From positions 806,001 through 870,000 of the forward strand of contig NZ_BNJF01000003.1 of the NCBI RefSeq assembly GCF_016587355.1: a stretch of 64,000 nucleotides of DNA, written 5' to 3'. Shown here piece by piece: positions 34,401 to 43,491 of the stretch. Under the pieces are notes generated by a model. That model had not been told where the DNA came from, searched no databases, and saw only the letters and a list, made by a program, of their open reading frames with translations. The position numbers and the translations under genes are program-made. Within the stretch, counting starts at the first letter, position 1; every line of letters starts with the position of its first letter. Source of the stretch: Ktedonospora formicarum (GTDB lineage Bacteria > Chloroflexota > Ktedonobacteria > Ktedonobacterales > Ktedonobacteraceae).

Positions 34401-37169
34401 TAAGGGGTGAACCTGAGTGAGGAAGCGGTCCTCATGGGCTTCGAGTGACTCAGTCCAGTAGGTTTTGAACTGCCAGGGATAGAGAGGCAGGCGCACGAAG
34501 CGTCCCGCGTGCTCGTTAAGGGTTGCCCAATCAATTGGGTAGCCCAACGTATAGAGCTTGCCAAGCGATCCGAGCATAAAGGAGCGATCCTCCTCATTGC
34601 GCCGGAGCGAGGCGACGACATGGCCTTCCTGTCCCTGATCGGTGAGCAGTTCGTCAATCGAGTGGGCCAGGACGGGATGCGGGGCAAGCTCAACGAAGAC
34701 GGTATAGCCATCTTGAATCATCTGGCTCAGGGCCGATGAGAAGAGCACCGTAGAGCGCGCGTTTTGCCACCAGTAGGCAGCATCCGCGCCCCTGCCGTCA
34801 ATCCGTGTGCCAGTTACCGTCGAATACAGGGGACGTGTGGCATGTTGGGGCCGCAGGTCCGCCAATGAAGCAAGCAGCTCCTCGCGAATTTGCTCCACAA
34901 ACTGGCTATGGTAGGGTACGCTGCCTTGAATGAAGCGGTGGAAGACCTGGAAGGTCTCTAGCTGCTGGGCATAGTTTTCAAGCACTTTGATGTCGCCTGA
35001 GATCGTTACGGAAGCGGGAGCGTTGATGGCGGCGACCGAGACGGGATCATCTTCGCCTAGCACAGCCTTGCTCAGGGTTTCATAGGACATACCTATCGCG
35101 AGCATCCGGCCCTGTCCACTATTGCGCTGTTGCAAGCGGCTATGATGGTAGACCAGCTTTACGGCATCCTCGAAGCTCAAGACCCCCGCCAGATAGTGCG
35201 CGGTGAACTCGCCCGTACTATGTCCGATAAAGGCGTCGGGCTCGATGCCCCAGGAGCGCCAGAGGTCCGCCAACCCAATCTGTAAGGCGAAGTTCGCGGG
35301 TTCGGCGACCTCGGCATCCGCCATACGCGAGTTCTCTTCGGTAACGGCGAACTCGTCCAGAAGCGACCAGCCAGTATAGCGCTGAAGCTCGGCGGAACAG
35401 CGCTCAATGCTAGCACGGAAGACGGGCTCGTTCTCTAAAAGGTCGCGACCCATCGCCCACCATTGGGGACCCATGCCGGAGCAGACAAACACGGTTTGCG
35501 GTCGTCCGTTGGGCGCGATGCGTCCGTTTGTGGTTCCCTGGCGCGGCTCCTCGGCGAGGTATGCGTCAAGAATGCTGACCGCGTCGGCCTTTGAGCGAGC
35601 GGGCAGGGCCATCCGGTGGTCGTGGTGGCTACGACGCTGCGAGACGGAATAGACGATATCATGAAATTGCTCGTCGCTGCTTGCCAGGAAGGAGCGATAG
35701 GATTCCGCCATGGCTCGCAAGGCTTCCGCGCTTCGAGCCGAGAATGGCAGGAGGTAGGGACGCTCTTCCCGCTCGCCGTCGCTCTCGCCAATTGTTTCCG
35801 CTGGCGCTTCTTGTAGGACGACATGGGCATTGGTTCCGCCGAAGCCAAAGGAATTGACACCAGCCAGGGCGGGACCATCGCTTTCAGGCCAGGCCTCAAG
35901 CGTGGTTGGGACGCGTAGCTGTAGCTCGTCGAAGTGAATGTCGGGATTGGGGATGCGCAGATGCAGGTGAGGCGGGATCTGGCGATGCTTCAGGGAAAGC
36001 GCGGTTTTGACCAGCCCCGCTACGCCAGCGGCGGCCTCCAGGTGTCCGATATTGGTCTTTACGGAACCGACCAGGCATTCTTCGCCTTCCGGGCGTCCGG
36101 TGGAGACGACGGTGCCGATGGCGCGAGCCTCCAACGGATCGCCAACTGGCGTGCCTGTGCCGTGGGCCTCCACATATTGGATCTGGCTCGGCAAGACATT
36201 CGCACGCTCGTAGGCTTGACGCATGGCTGCCTGCTGCGCCTCTGGATTGGGAACCGTGATACCTGTGGTGTGCCCATCCTGGGTAACGGCGGTCCCTCGA
36301 ATCAGGGCGTAGATCGGGTCGCCATCGGCCTGAGCCTGCGCCAGTGGTTTGATGAGCACGACACCAGCGCCCTCGCCTCTGGCGTATCCATTAGCCGACG
36401 AGTCAAAGGTTTTGCTGCGTCCATCGGGCGCGAGGAAGCCTGCCTTTGATTCGGCGATGGTCATGGTGGGGGCCATCATGGCATTGACGCCACCCGCGAT
36501 AGCCAGGGAGCATTCGCCGTTCCAGATACTCTGGCAGGCCAGATGGGTCGCGACGAGTGAGCCAGAGCAGGCCGTATCAATCGCCATGCTTGGACCGCGA
36601 AAATTGAAGACATAGGAGATACGATTCGCCAGAATCGTCATCATCATGCCTGTAGCTGAGTGCGTCTGCAACTCATAACGGCTGTACACGCCGTAGTTCT
36701 GTAGCAGTTGATAGTCCAGGGTAAAGCCGCCGATGAAGACGCCTGTATTGCTGCCCGACAGGCGGTCAGCAATCAGTCCCGCGTCCTCCATCGCTTCCCA
36801 TGTCACCTGAAGCAGGAGGCGTTGCTGTGGGTCTAACCACATGGCCTCACGCGGGGAGATGCCAAAGAATTGGGCGTCAAACTGGTCGAGGCGCTCCAAA
36901 TAGCCACCCCGAAATGTACCCATCTTACCGGCTTTTTTCCCTTCGGGATCATAGAATTTTCGTACCTGCCACCGATTCTCCGGCACCTCTCTGGTGGCGT
37001 CGACTCCGGCGCACAGAAGATCCCAGAAGGCTTGCGGGCTGTTCGCTTCGCCTGGGAAGTGACACCCAATACCCACAATCGCGAGTGGCTCACGCGTGGC
37101 GACAGGTTGAGCATCGCTAACCTGTGAAGTCAACGCGGGATCATGCCCAGCGTCTTTTTCAGTACGCAT
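31461..37169 (-). CDS. single-module type I polyketide synthase KS-AT-DH-KR-ACP
   Basis: A 1902-residue PKS. KS about 27-455 with Cys201 (DTACSGS), His336 (EAHGTGT) and His376 (NIGH). AT about 557-850 with Ser651 in GHSTG. DH about 921-1200 with His950 and Asp1118 (HPSMVD); the usual glycine four residues after the His is Glu954. KR about 1230-1700 with GGLGNLG at 1468, Ser1611, Tyr1624 and Asn1628; the HTAGIVKDE segment keeps the aspartate of B-type KRs. ACP about 1755-1830 with Ser1788 (GLDSM). No ER, methyltransferase or thioesterase. An acidic tail contains ESLLAELEQ twice. One module with full KR and DH implies iterative use or a short reduced product. GGAGGG sets the start; its first 11 nt overlap the thioesterase gene. 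The domain order differs from enediyne PksE (KS-AT-ACP-KR-DH). Confidence 0.95.
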   Translation of the reverse strand: MRTEKDAGHDPALTSQVSDAQPVATREPLAIVGIGCHFPGEANSPQAFWDLLCAGVDATREVPENRWQVRKFYDPEGKKAGKMGTFRGGYLERLDQFDAQFFGISPREAMWLDPQQRLLLQVTWEAMEDAGLIADRLSGSNTGVFIGGFTLDYQLLQNYGVYSRYELQTHSATGMMMTILANRISYVFNFRGPSMAIDTACSGSLVATHLACQSIWNGECSLAIAGGVNAMMAPTMTIAESKAGFLAPDGRSKTFDSSANGYARGEGAGVVLIKPLAQAQADGDPIYALIRGTAVTQDGHTTGITVPNPEAQQAAMRQAYERANVLPSQIQYVEAHGTGTPVGDPLEARAIGTVVSTGRPEGEECLVGSVKTNIGHLEAAAGVAGLVKTALSLKHRQIPPHLHLRIPNPDIHFDELQLRVPTTLEAWPESDGPALAGVNSFGFGGTNAHVVLQEAPAETIGESDGEREERPYLLPFSARSAEALRAMAESYRSFLASSDEQFHDIVYSVSQRRSHHDHRMALPARSKADAVSILDAYLAEEPRQGTTNGRIAPNGRPQTVFVCSGMGPQWWAMGRDLLENEPVFRASIERCSAELQRYTGWSLLDEFAVTEENSRMADAEVAEPANFALQIGLADLWRSWGIEPDAFIGHSTGEFTAHYLAGVLSFEDAVKLVYHHSRLQQRNSGQGRMLAIGMSYETLSKAVLGEDDPVSVAAINAPASVTISGDIKVLENYAQQLETFQVFHRFIQGSVPYHSQFVEQIREELLASLADLRPQHATRPLYSTVTGTRIDGRGADAAYWWQNARSTVLFSSALSQMIQDGYTVFVELAPHPVLAHSIDELLTDQGQEGHVVASLRRNEEDRSFMLGSLGKLYTLGYPIDWATLNEHAGRFVRLPLYPWQFKTYWTESLEAHEDRFLTQVHPLLGQRMGAVHPTWECEISSWLLPYLADHRIQESVLLPGAAYAEMALAAAKEVFGEGMYAVEELQFRKALFLPDTSDPRIQTVLDPERALVEISSYVPDASGDARWTLHATAKLRQLPVGESTPRLDLKAIRQSCTSQTTRDEFFTLTRQMGFQYGPAFQAIEHLEVGSGVALAHLQVPASIESDLDAYAFHPSMVDAAFQVLLIATQSQATATNQPSISPYLPVGVDRISIFAPPMEQMRAVARVVKADSQVVVGDIEVTDLQGNVLATITGFRAQSLEASMSQSPERIDRGLYELEWQPQERPSEPSDATEGATQAGSWLIFADQSGVATELVKRLERQGIPHVTVTRADVTELRSHDARQYALNPTVPEQFQQLVATLTEKEQTTFSTVAHLWNLDATFEEDSPLVTLEQDQANGTLSIMYMMQALAQSGWSQSPRVWLVTCGAQAVGEEARPLAVSQAPVWGLGRVIGHQEFPNMWGGMIDLDQTSIEEQASSLFDELSQPSQEDQIAYRAGQRYIMRMVQSAHLTPAMPPSFRVDGSYLITGGLGNLGLLVARWMATQGARRLILMGRTALPERSTWQSIGVDHPQRGQIEAIRELEALGATVHLAVADAANEEQLTTFLRDYEREGWPPIRGVVHTAGIVKDELMVRMTTEDFQRVLRPKVYGGWLLHRLLKDAPLDFFVLFASTGSVIASVGQGNYAAGNAFLDALAHHRRALGLPAMSIGWGPWSIGMVQQLNLEQFYTRRGIDLITPEVGTQVLARVLDQRPAHLTVISANWATARETSPMKSMPPMFSQLLEQAEDAAATEGQGDDGSLLQQLSEAPVGERQPMLIAHLQGLVARVLQLDATQFGPQESLTSLGLDSMLAIEIKHRIEASVKTEISVLELLKDVTIAQLATRLLASLQFAGEPTAGADADSFTEIQQLVEGADGEDLESLLAELEQGPEDNLEQTLAELQNEDIESLLAELEQSLDSEANV

Positions 37170-38061
37170 AGGAACCCTCCTGACGTGTTTTTATAGCAGA
37201 ACTAAATTCACTAACACTCCGCGCGAGATCATTAGCGAAGGCGCTCATCAAAAGATCTGGCGCGCTATGGAGAAAGAGGTGCGGGCCTGGAAGCATCATG
37301 AGCGACGTAGGCGCGGTGCTATGGATTCGCCAGTCGTCCAGGTCAACCTGATTCACGCGTACATCATCTTGTCCACCGTATAGGGAAAATGGGCAAGAGA
37401 ATGCGGGTTCACCCTTGAACTGATAGGTGTCGCAGAGTTCGTAATCCGCTCGCAGTGTAGGCAACATAGCCTGCATTAATTCCGTGTTTTGCAGCACTTG
37501 CTCTGGGATACCGTCCGCGCGCATGACCACTTTGAAGACCTCATCCGGCATGTGATAGATCTTGATGTTGGGATTGGGCAACTGGGGCGCGCGAAAGGCT
37601 GCAAAGCCTAAATGGACTGGTTGCTTCTTATAAGTCCTGCGCAGTTCGCGAGCTAACTCAAAACTGATCAGGGCTCCCATGCTATAGCCGAAGAAGGCAA
37701 AGGGCCGGTCCAGGTATGGCTGGATGACACTCGCCAGGGTCTGAATCAGAGTGGTTAGCTGCGTGTAGACTGGTTCCCCGATGCGATTCTCACGGCCCGG
37801 AAGTTGAATACCGCACACATCCACATCCTCAAACGCTCCATCCGCCCATGAGCGAAAGACCGAGGCCCCCCCACCAGCATAGGGGAAGCAGAACAGGCGT
37901 AAGCGGGCCTGATCGTTGGGTCGATAGCGCACGATCCACTTCTCAGAGGGTGAAGGCTTCACCATATTCCGCTGATTAAGCTGTTTTCGTTTGAGTTGCT
38001 GAATGAGCGCCGCCTGTTTCTCTGAAGGCAGCGCCGCGATACGTGTGGCAAGATCTGTCAT
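37159..38061 (-). CDS. type II (editing) thioesterase with N-terminal docking-like helix
   Basis: A 300-residue alpha/beta hydrolase of the RifR/GrsT class. FCFPYAGGGASVFRSW, LPGRENRIGEP, Ser127 in GYSMG, the acidic GGQDD and His in PGPHLFLH give the catalytic set. Such enzymes remove stalled or wrong acyl groups from carrier proteins, or release chains when the PKS lacks its own thioesterase, as here. Before the hydrolase lie about 40 extra residues with RIAALPSEKQAALIQQL, a helix also found at the N-terminus of the third halogenase-like protein. The ATG (38059-38061) overlaps the preceding TGA, and the end overlaps the PKS start by 11 nt. Confidence 0.92.
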   Translation of the reverse strand: MTDLATRIAALPSEKQAALIQQLKRKQLNQRNMVKPSPSEKWIVRYRPNDQARLRLFCFPYAGGGASVFRSWADGAFEDVDVCGIQLPGRENRIGEPVYTQLTTLIQTLASVIQPYLDRPFAFFGYSMGALISFELARELRRTYKKQPVHLGFAAFRAPQLPNPNIKIYHMPDEVFKVVMRADGIPEQVLQNTELMQAMLPTLRADYELCDTYQFKGEPAFSCPFSLYGGQDDVRVNQVDLDDWRIHSTAPTSLMMLPGPHLFLHSAPDLLMSAFANDLARSVSEFSSAIKTRQEGSYAY

Positions 38062-39779
38062 CTGACAACCTCTTGTTTCTCTTGAAGTACTCGGCCCAAT
38101 GTCACCCAACCACCCTCAATCGGGGCCGTCTCGGCTTCAGCGTCATAGAGCGTGATAAGTTCCTGCAAGAAGGGATCTTCCTGCCAGCGCGCAACCTGAT
38201 TGCGCACCTCTTCACTGTCCGAGCGCTCCAGGCAATCCTGGATGGCCGTTTTGATAAGCTTGCCTGCTAAGCGCTCAATGAAGCGCACATTCGCGGCGAA
38301 GCGGGTATCAAACTCATCGTCAGCGATCTCAGCCGTCATGCCAATATGGAGATCAGACGTAAACTGATAATCGTAGTAGCGAATGAAACCGTCAGAGGCA
38401 TCCTGCTGAGCAAAGGCCAGCCAATCACGGAAAAAGGCCTGAACGTGCTCGCTTAGAACAGAGAAGCGCAACAGGTCAAACGGGATGGTTGGCGAGTCAG
38501 AGAAGGTGCGCAACTTGTCATGGAAGTAGAGCAAGCCCGGAATGGCCCAGTAGACAGCAGTATCCCAGAAGACCTTGGCGACCATGATCTGCGCGTTGCC
38601 CATCAGCGAATATTGCTTCTCATAGGTGCTCAGCCAGGAAGTGGTGAAGAGCAGCATGAGCTGGTTATGCGTCGCCGCGAGGTCTTCGACATCCTCTCCG
38701 TCCAGGTACTTGCTGACCATGTCGCAGACCAGGCCATTGCTAATAGCGATGAGGTCACCACCCGGCGAATAGAGCGGGTCTAGCGAGATGCCAGCTTCGC
38801 CAGTGAGGCACCAGCGCTCATCGGAATAGAGCTGCTCGCAGCTATAGGAGTAATCCCGCATTACACGGAAGTCCTGAATCTGCTCCCGGTGCTCCTCCAC
38901 TGTCTGAGCCAGTTGTGGCTCATGCTCATGCAGCCAGTTCAGCGCTCGCTCAAAAAGGTTGAACCCCTCGAAGGGATGCATATTAGCGTCTGCCACGATA
39001 CCAATGCTTGTCGAATTCGAGGCGAGTGGGATGAGCCAGATCCAGTAGCCTTGCCCCATCAGGTGATTGGTTGAGAGGCGACGATCTCCCTGCTTAATGC
39101 GTCCCCGCCACTCTGGATCATTCGACCAGTCGTTTACACTAACGGGGTAATTGACGCGGAACCAGGCGGAGTTAGCGTGGTGATCGACCTTCTTCGCCAG
39201 TCCAAGCTGACGCTTGAGTAGCGAGCTACGGCCCGTGGCGTCCACGACCCATTTCACGTTGATCTCGCGCGCCCCCTGTTCCCCGTCAAGGCGCAGATGG
39301 TGCGTCTCGCTCCGGGGTCGCAAATCGAGTTGCTGTACCTTGGTGCCATCTAGCAAGGTGATCCCTCGCTCTGGAAGCATCTGACTCAAGGCGTTCTCGA
39401 AGCGTCCGCGATCCAGTTGGTAGGTGCCGACAATGGGCGGTGGCAGGACGGCGTGACCAAGCTCGATGCGGCGCGTGATATCCTGGTTGTCTCCGGTGCT
39501 GAAGAACATGCGTAGCCCAAACTTGCGAAGCTGCTGCGTCTGCAAGTGCTCTTCAAGCCCCAGGACATCGCGCAGATAGTGACCAGAGATCTCGACGGTG
39601 GACTCGCCGACCTTGTGCGCGGCTTCGGGAACCGGGAAGCGCTGCTTCTCTATCACGACGATACTGGTTTCGGGCCGGGCCTGTTTCATCTGCAAGGCCA
39701 GAGTCAGACCTGCCTGCCCCGCTCCCATGATCGCTACGTCGTACTCAGTTGCTTGCGTTTGCTGTTGAGAATCTGTCAT
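38058..39779 (-). CDS. flavin-dependent halogenase-like protein 1
   Basis: A 573-residue FAD protein of the tryptophan/phenol halogenase group. The dinucleotide motif is MGAGQAGLTLALQM; PEAAHKVGESTVEI matches the HxVGES segment of carrier-dependent or phenolic halogenases; GYWIWLIPL carries the W-x-W-x-I-P motif that keeps these enzymes from acting as monooxygenases. The C-terminal 200 residues are helical and specific to this subfamily. Members use FADH2, O2 and chloride or bromide to halogenate aromatic or enol carbons; a flavin reductase is required and may be encoded elsewhere. It overlaps both neighbours by 4 bp. Confidence 0.82.
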   Translation of the reverse strand: MTDSQQQTQATEYDVAIMGAGQAGLTLALQMKQARPETSIVVIEKQRFPVPEAAHKVGESTVEISGHYLRDVLGLEEHLQTQQLRKFGLRMFFSTGDNQDITRRIELGHAVLPPPIVGTYQLDRGRFENALSQMLPERGITLLDGTKVQQLDLRPRSETHHLRLDGEQGAREINVKWVVDATGRSSLLKRQLGLAKKVDHHANSAWFRVNYPVSVNDWSNDPEWRGRIKQGDRRLSTNHLMGQGYWIWLIPLASNSTSIGIVADANMHPFEGFNLFERALNWLHEHEPQLAQTVEEHREQIQDFRVMRDYSYSCEQLYSDERWCLTGEAGISLDPLYSPGGDLIAISNGLVCDMVSKYLDGEDVEDLAATHNQLMLLFTTSWLSTYEKQYSLMGNAQIMVAKVFWDTAVYWAIPGLLYFHDKLRTFSDSPTIPFDLLRFSVLSEHVQAFFRDWLAFAQQDASDGFIRYYDYQFTSDLHIGMTAEIADDEFDTRFAANVRFIERLAGKLIKTAIQDCLERSDSEEVRNQVARWQEDPFLQELITLYDAEAETAPIEGGWVTLGRVLQEKQEVVR

Positions 39780-41515
39780 CGCGTGATCTCCTGTTTCTCG
39801 CGCTCGCTCTGGTATCCCAACGTTATCCAGCTATTATCAATCGGGTTGGTCCGCTGCTCTTCCTCATAGATCGCGAGCACTTCGGCGATGAAGGGCTCTT
39901 CCCGCCACTTCCGAATCTGCTCTTGAGCGGCTTCATCCTCCACGCGACCTTCGTGCTTGTCGATAACGGTCTGGACAAGCTGTCCGGAGAGTTGCTCTAG
40001 CAGGCGCGCATTGATCGCGAACTGCGCCTCAAGCTCGTCATCCGGCAGGTTTGCCGCCATTCCGTTATGGAGGTCCACCAGGAAATCCATGAGCGAATAG
40101 GGGTCGGCGAAGGTATCGGTAGCCTCTGGCTGGTCGAAGCTATGCCACTCGCGGAAGAACTGTTGCACGCGAGTATGCAGGTTCCAGCAGCGATACAGGT
40201 TCGCCAGGGCTCCATCACTATCTCCCAGGCGGCGAATCTTATCATGGAAGAAGAGCAAGCCTGGAAAGGCCCAGTAGATGATGGTGTCCCAGATGACTTT
40301 GGCGACCATGACCTGCGCGTTACTCATCAGTGGGTATTGTTTCTCGTAAGCGACCAACCAGACTTCGCTGAAGATGAGGAAGATCTGATTGTGGGCGGCG
40401 GCTAGGTCCTCGATATCCTCACCGTCAAGGTACCTGGTTACCAGATCGCACGTCAGACCATTACCTATGGCGATGAGGTCGCCACCCGGCGAATAGAGCG
40501 GATCAATGGCGACGGCGGCCTCACCCGTGAGGCACCAGCGCTCTTCGGAATAGACCTGCTCACAGCTATAAGAATAGTCGCGCATCACGCGGAAGTCCTG
40601 AATCTGCTCCCGGTGCTCCTCCACTACCTGAGCCAGTTGCGGCTCTCGCTCATGCAGCCAGCTCAGCGCTCGCTCAAAGAGGTTGAAGCCCTCAAAGGGA
40701 TGCATCTCGGCGTCCGCCACGATGCCTATGCTCGTCGAGTTCGAGGACAATGGAATGAGCCAGATCCAGTAGCCCGGCCCCATGAGGTGGTTGGTCGAGA
40801 GGCGGCGCTCGCCATTGGTGACGCGTCCCTTCCATTCGGGATCATCGGACCAGTCGTTGATGTCTACCGCGTAATTGACGCGGAACCATGCGGAGTTAGC
40901 ATGGTGTCCGACCTTCTTCGCCAGTCCAAGCTGACGCTTGAGTAGCGAGCTCCGGCCCGAGGCATCCACGACCCATTTCACGTTGATCTCGCGCTCTCCC
41001 TGCTCCCCGTCAAGGCGCAGGTGGTGCGTCTCGCTCTGGGGTTGCAGGTCGATCTGCTGGACCTTGGTGCCGTCGAGCAGGGTGATTCCTCGCTCTGGGA
41101 GAAGTTGACTCAGCGTGTTCTCAAAGCGTCCGCGATCCAGTTGATAGGATGGCAGGGGGGCTTCGGCGATTTGTCCATACTCGACACGATGGGTAATATC
41201 CTGGTTGCCTGCGGCACTGAAGAACATGCGTAACCCAAACTTGCGGAGCTGCTGGGTCTGCAAGTGCTCCTGAAGACCCAGGATGTCACGCAGGTAATGG
41301 GCCATGATCTCGACGGTGGACTCGCCGACCTTGTGCGCGGCTTCGGGAACCGGGAAGCGCTGCTTCTCTATCACGACGATGCTGGTTTCGGGTCGGGTCT
41401 GTTTGATCTGCAAAGCCAGGGTTAGACCCGCCTGTCCTCCGCCCAGGATCGCTACATCGTACTCGTCCAGAGTGGTTTGTTGCTCTTGAGTGGTGTTCTC
41501 TGTCGCCTCACTCAT
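39776..41515 (-). CDS. flavin-dependent halogenase-like protein 2
   Basis: A 579-residue close relative of protein 1 (shared segments such as EKQRFPVPEAAHKVGES and LRLDGEQG, indicating a recent duplication). It has ILGGGQAGLTLALQI and an intact GYWIWLIPL motif. The ATG at 41515 (AAAGGTG about 10 nt upstream) is preferred to an in-frame start seven codons before. The N-terminus is rich in Thr/Gln/Glu and probably disordered. Its stop overlaps the next start as ATGA. Confidence 0.82.
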   Translation of the reverse strand: MSEATENTTQEQQTTLDEYDVAILGGGQAGLTLALQIKQTRPETSIVVIEKQRFPVPEAAHKVGESTVEIMAHYLRDILGLQEHLQTQQLRKFGLRMFFSAAGNQDITHRVEYGQIAEAPLPSYQLDRGRFENTLSQLLPERGITLLDGTKVQQIDLQPQSETHHLRLDGEQGEREINVKWVVDASGRSSLLKRQLGLAKKVGHHANSAWFRVNYAVDINDWSDDPEWKGRVTNGERRLSTNHLMGPGYWIWLIPLSSNSTSIGIVADAEMHPFEGFNLFERALSWLHEREPQLAQVVEEHREQIQDFRVMRDYSYSCEQVYSEERWCLTGEAAVAIDPLYSPGGDLIAIGNGLTCDLVTRYLDGEDIEDLAAAHNQIFLIFSEVWLVAYEKQYPLMSNAQVMVAKVIWDTIIYWAFPGLLFFHDKIRRLGDSDGALANLYRCWNLHTRVQQFFREWHSFDQPEATDTFADPYSLMDFLVDLHNGMAANLPDDELEAQFAINARLLEQLSGQLVQTVIDKHEGRVEDEAAQEQIRKWREEPFIAEVLAIYEEEQRTNPIDNSWITLGYQSEREKQEITR

Positions 41516-41656
41516 CAGTAATTCACCTTTCTTCATCTTGCGCGTGCTCTTGGATAACAGGTATGCTCAATCTAGCAGACAAAATCGCTTGCTTCATTTA
41601 CCGCTCTATTACCAGATGCGTAAATTGTCGCTTTGTGCCAGATGAGAGAACTCAAG

Positions 41657-43471
41657 TTATCTAATTGCCTCGACCTTCTCTCGTACACCCTGATCTAGCA
41701 TCATCCAGCCGGTGCTGGTGGGATTGACGCGGTTCTCGCGCCGGTACGTGGCAATCAGCTCAGCCAGATAAGGTTCGGTTTGCCAGCGCTGAATCTGTTT
41801 GAGCACAGCTTCATCTCCAGCGCGAGACGCGTAAGTCTGGATTACCGTACTCATGAGTTGTCCGGCGAGCTGCTCAAACAGGCGCACGTTCGCCGCGAAC
41901 TGGGCATCAAGCTCAGAGGGGGAGAGTTTGGCATCCATTCCAGCATGCAGCTTCACCATGAAGTTGATAGGCGAATAGAGGTCAACAAAAGTATCCGCCG
42001 CCTCTTTATCCGCGATAGAATGCCACTCGCGATAGAATGCCTGGACGCGGTTACTCAACTGAGCGATCTTCGCGAGGTTCGTGGCTATGCCGGGGCTTTC
42101 CGCTATGTCGCGGAAGGCATGGTGGAAGTAGAGCAGGCCGAAGACACCCCAGTAGAAGGCGGTATCCCAGATAATCTTCGACACCATGACCTGAGCCTTG
42201 TCCATCAGCGAGTACTGCTTTTCATAGATGTTTATCCATATACTGGCTAGATTTAAGAAGAGCCTGTCATTGATCGCGGCGCGGCTCTGGATGTCCTCCC
42301 CTTTCATATCCCTGGTAATCAGGTCACAGATCAGGCCATTGCTAATGGCGATCATATCGCTACCGGGGGAGTACAGCGGGTCCAGAGAGACAGCGGCTTC
42401 GCCTGTGAGGCACCAGCGCTCGCCAGAATAGAGTTGCTGGCAGCCATAGGAATAGTCCCTCATCACGCGGAAATCCTGCACCTCATCCCGATGCTCCTCA
42501 ATCAACTGAGCCAGTTGCGGCTCCCGCTCATGCAGCCAGGCCATTGCTCGCTCAAAGAGGTTAAATCCTTCAAAGGGGTGAACATTGGCATCGGCGACGA
42601 TCCCGACACTCGTTGAGCCAGAGGCAAGGCGGATAATCCAGACCCAATAGCCCGGACCCATCAGGTGATTGGTTGAGAGTGAGCGGTCACCTTTCGGGAT
42701 ACGTGAGTGCCAGGCCGGGTCGTCTGACCATGTATTGATGTCGATGGGATGCTTGACCCGGAACCAGGCCGAGTTCGCGGCATGGCCCCATTTTTTCGCG
42801 AGCCCTAACTGACGCTGTAAGAGAGCGCTGCGCCCACTGGCATCGACAACCCAACGGGCGGATATCTGACGCTCCTGTCCCCCCTGGTTTACCGTGATAC
42901 AATGCGTGTCCTGCTCTGGTCGCAGCATGATCTGCTGTACCTTGACTCCATCGAGAAAGTTAACTCCCTGCTCAGGCAGCAATTTGCCCAACATATTCTC
43001 CAGGCGGCCCCGGTCAATCTGGTAGGTAGCGAGTGGTGGAAACTCAGTTGAACCAAGCTCGACTCGGCGCGTGATGTCCTTGTTATCGGCGTTGGTAAAG
43101 AACATGCGCAGGCCAAATTTGCGTATCTGCTGCGTCTCTAGATGTTCTTTCAGGCCCAGGATATCGCGCAAATAGTGGGCGGCTATCTCAACCGACGATT
43201 CCCCCACTTTGTGCGCGGCCTCTGGCACAGGGTGCTTTTGTTTATCAATGACCAGAATGCGCATCGAGGGGCGATTCTTCTTCAATTCGAGCGCCAGGGT
43301 CAAACCAGAAATCCCGCCGCCCAGGATCGCGACATCATATTGATCTGGCGTGTGGTTCTCATCCTGAGTGGCATGGGCTGTATTCTGTGTCTTACGATTT
43401 CGCAATTGCTGTTGCAACAAGGCACGCTTTTCCGCTGGTAGGGCTGCAATACGTTCGTATACATCACTCAT
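41657..43471 (-). CDS. flavin-dependent halogenase-like protein 3, altered motif
   Basis: A 604-residue member of the same trio, more divergent. FAD motif ILGGGISGLTLALEL, KVGESSVEIAAHYL, and GYWVWIIRL: the proline of W-x-W-x-I-P is replaced by arginine. This may mean monooxygenase or another activity instead of halogenation. It has an extra N-terminal segment, YERIAALPAEKRALLQQQLR, matching the N-terminus of the type II thioesterase and resembling short docking helices of assembly-line proteins. GGAG lies upstream of the ATG. It is 20 bp after the ferredoxin gene, with 141 bp before the next halogenase. Confidence 0.82.
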   Translation of the reverse strand: MSDVYERIAALPAEKRALLQQQLRNRKTQNTAHATQDENHTPDQYDVAILGGGISGLTLALELKKNRPSMRILVIDKQKHPVPEAAHKVGESSVEIAAHYLRDILGLKEHLETQQIRKFGLRMFFTNADNKDITRRVELGSTEFPPLATYQIDRGRLENMLGKLLPEQGVNFLDGVKVQQIMLRPEQDTHCITVNQGGQERQISARWVVDASGRSALLQRQLGLAKKWGHAANSAWFRVKHPIDINTWSDDPAWHSRIPKGDRSLSTNHLMGPGYWVWIIRLASGSTSVGIVADANVHPFEGFNLFERAMAWLHEREPQLAQLIEEHRDEVQDFRVMRDYSYGCQQLYSGERWCLTGEAAVSLDPLYSPGSDMIAISNGLICDLITRDMKGEDIQSRAAINDRLFLNLASIWINIYEKQYSLMDKAQVMVSKIIWDTAFYWGVFGLLYFHHAFRDIAESPGIATNLAKIAQLSNRVQAFYREWHSIADKEAADTFVDLYSPINFMVKLHAGMDAKLSPSELDAQFAANVRLFEQLAGQLMSTVIQTYASRAGDEAVLKQIQRWQTEPYLAELIATYRRENRVNPTSTGWMMLDQGVREKVEAIR

Positions 43472-43491
43472 AAAAGATTTTCTCCTTCACC

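Noticed and set aside
31461..37169. Identification of the PKS as an enediyne PksE
   Set aside because: Domain order is KS-AT-DH-KR-ACP with a C-terminal ACP; PksE has the ACP between AT and KR. UnbV, UnbU and the hot-dog thioesterase are absent.
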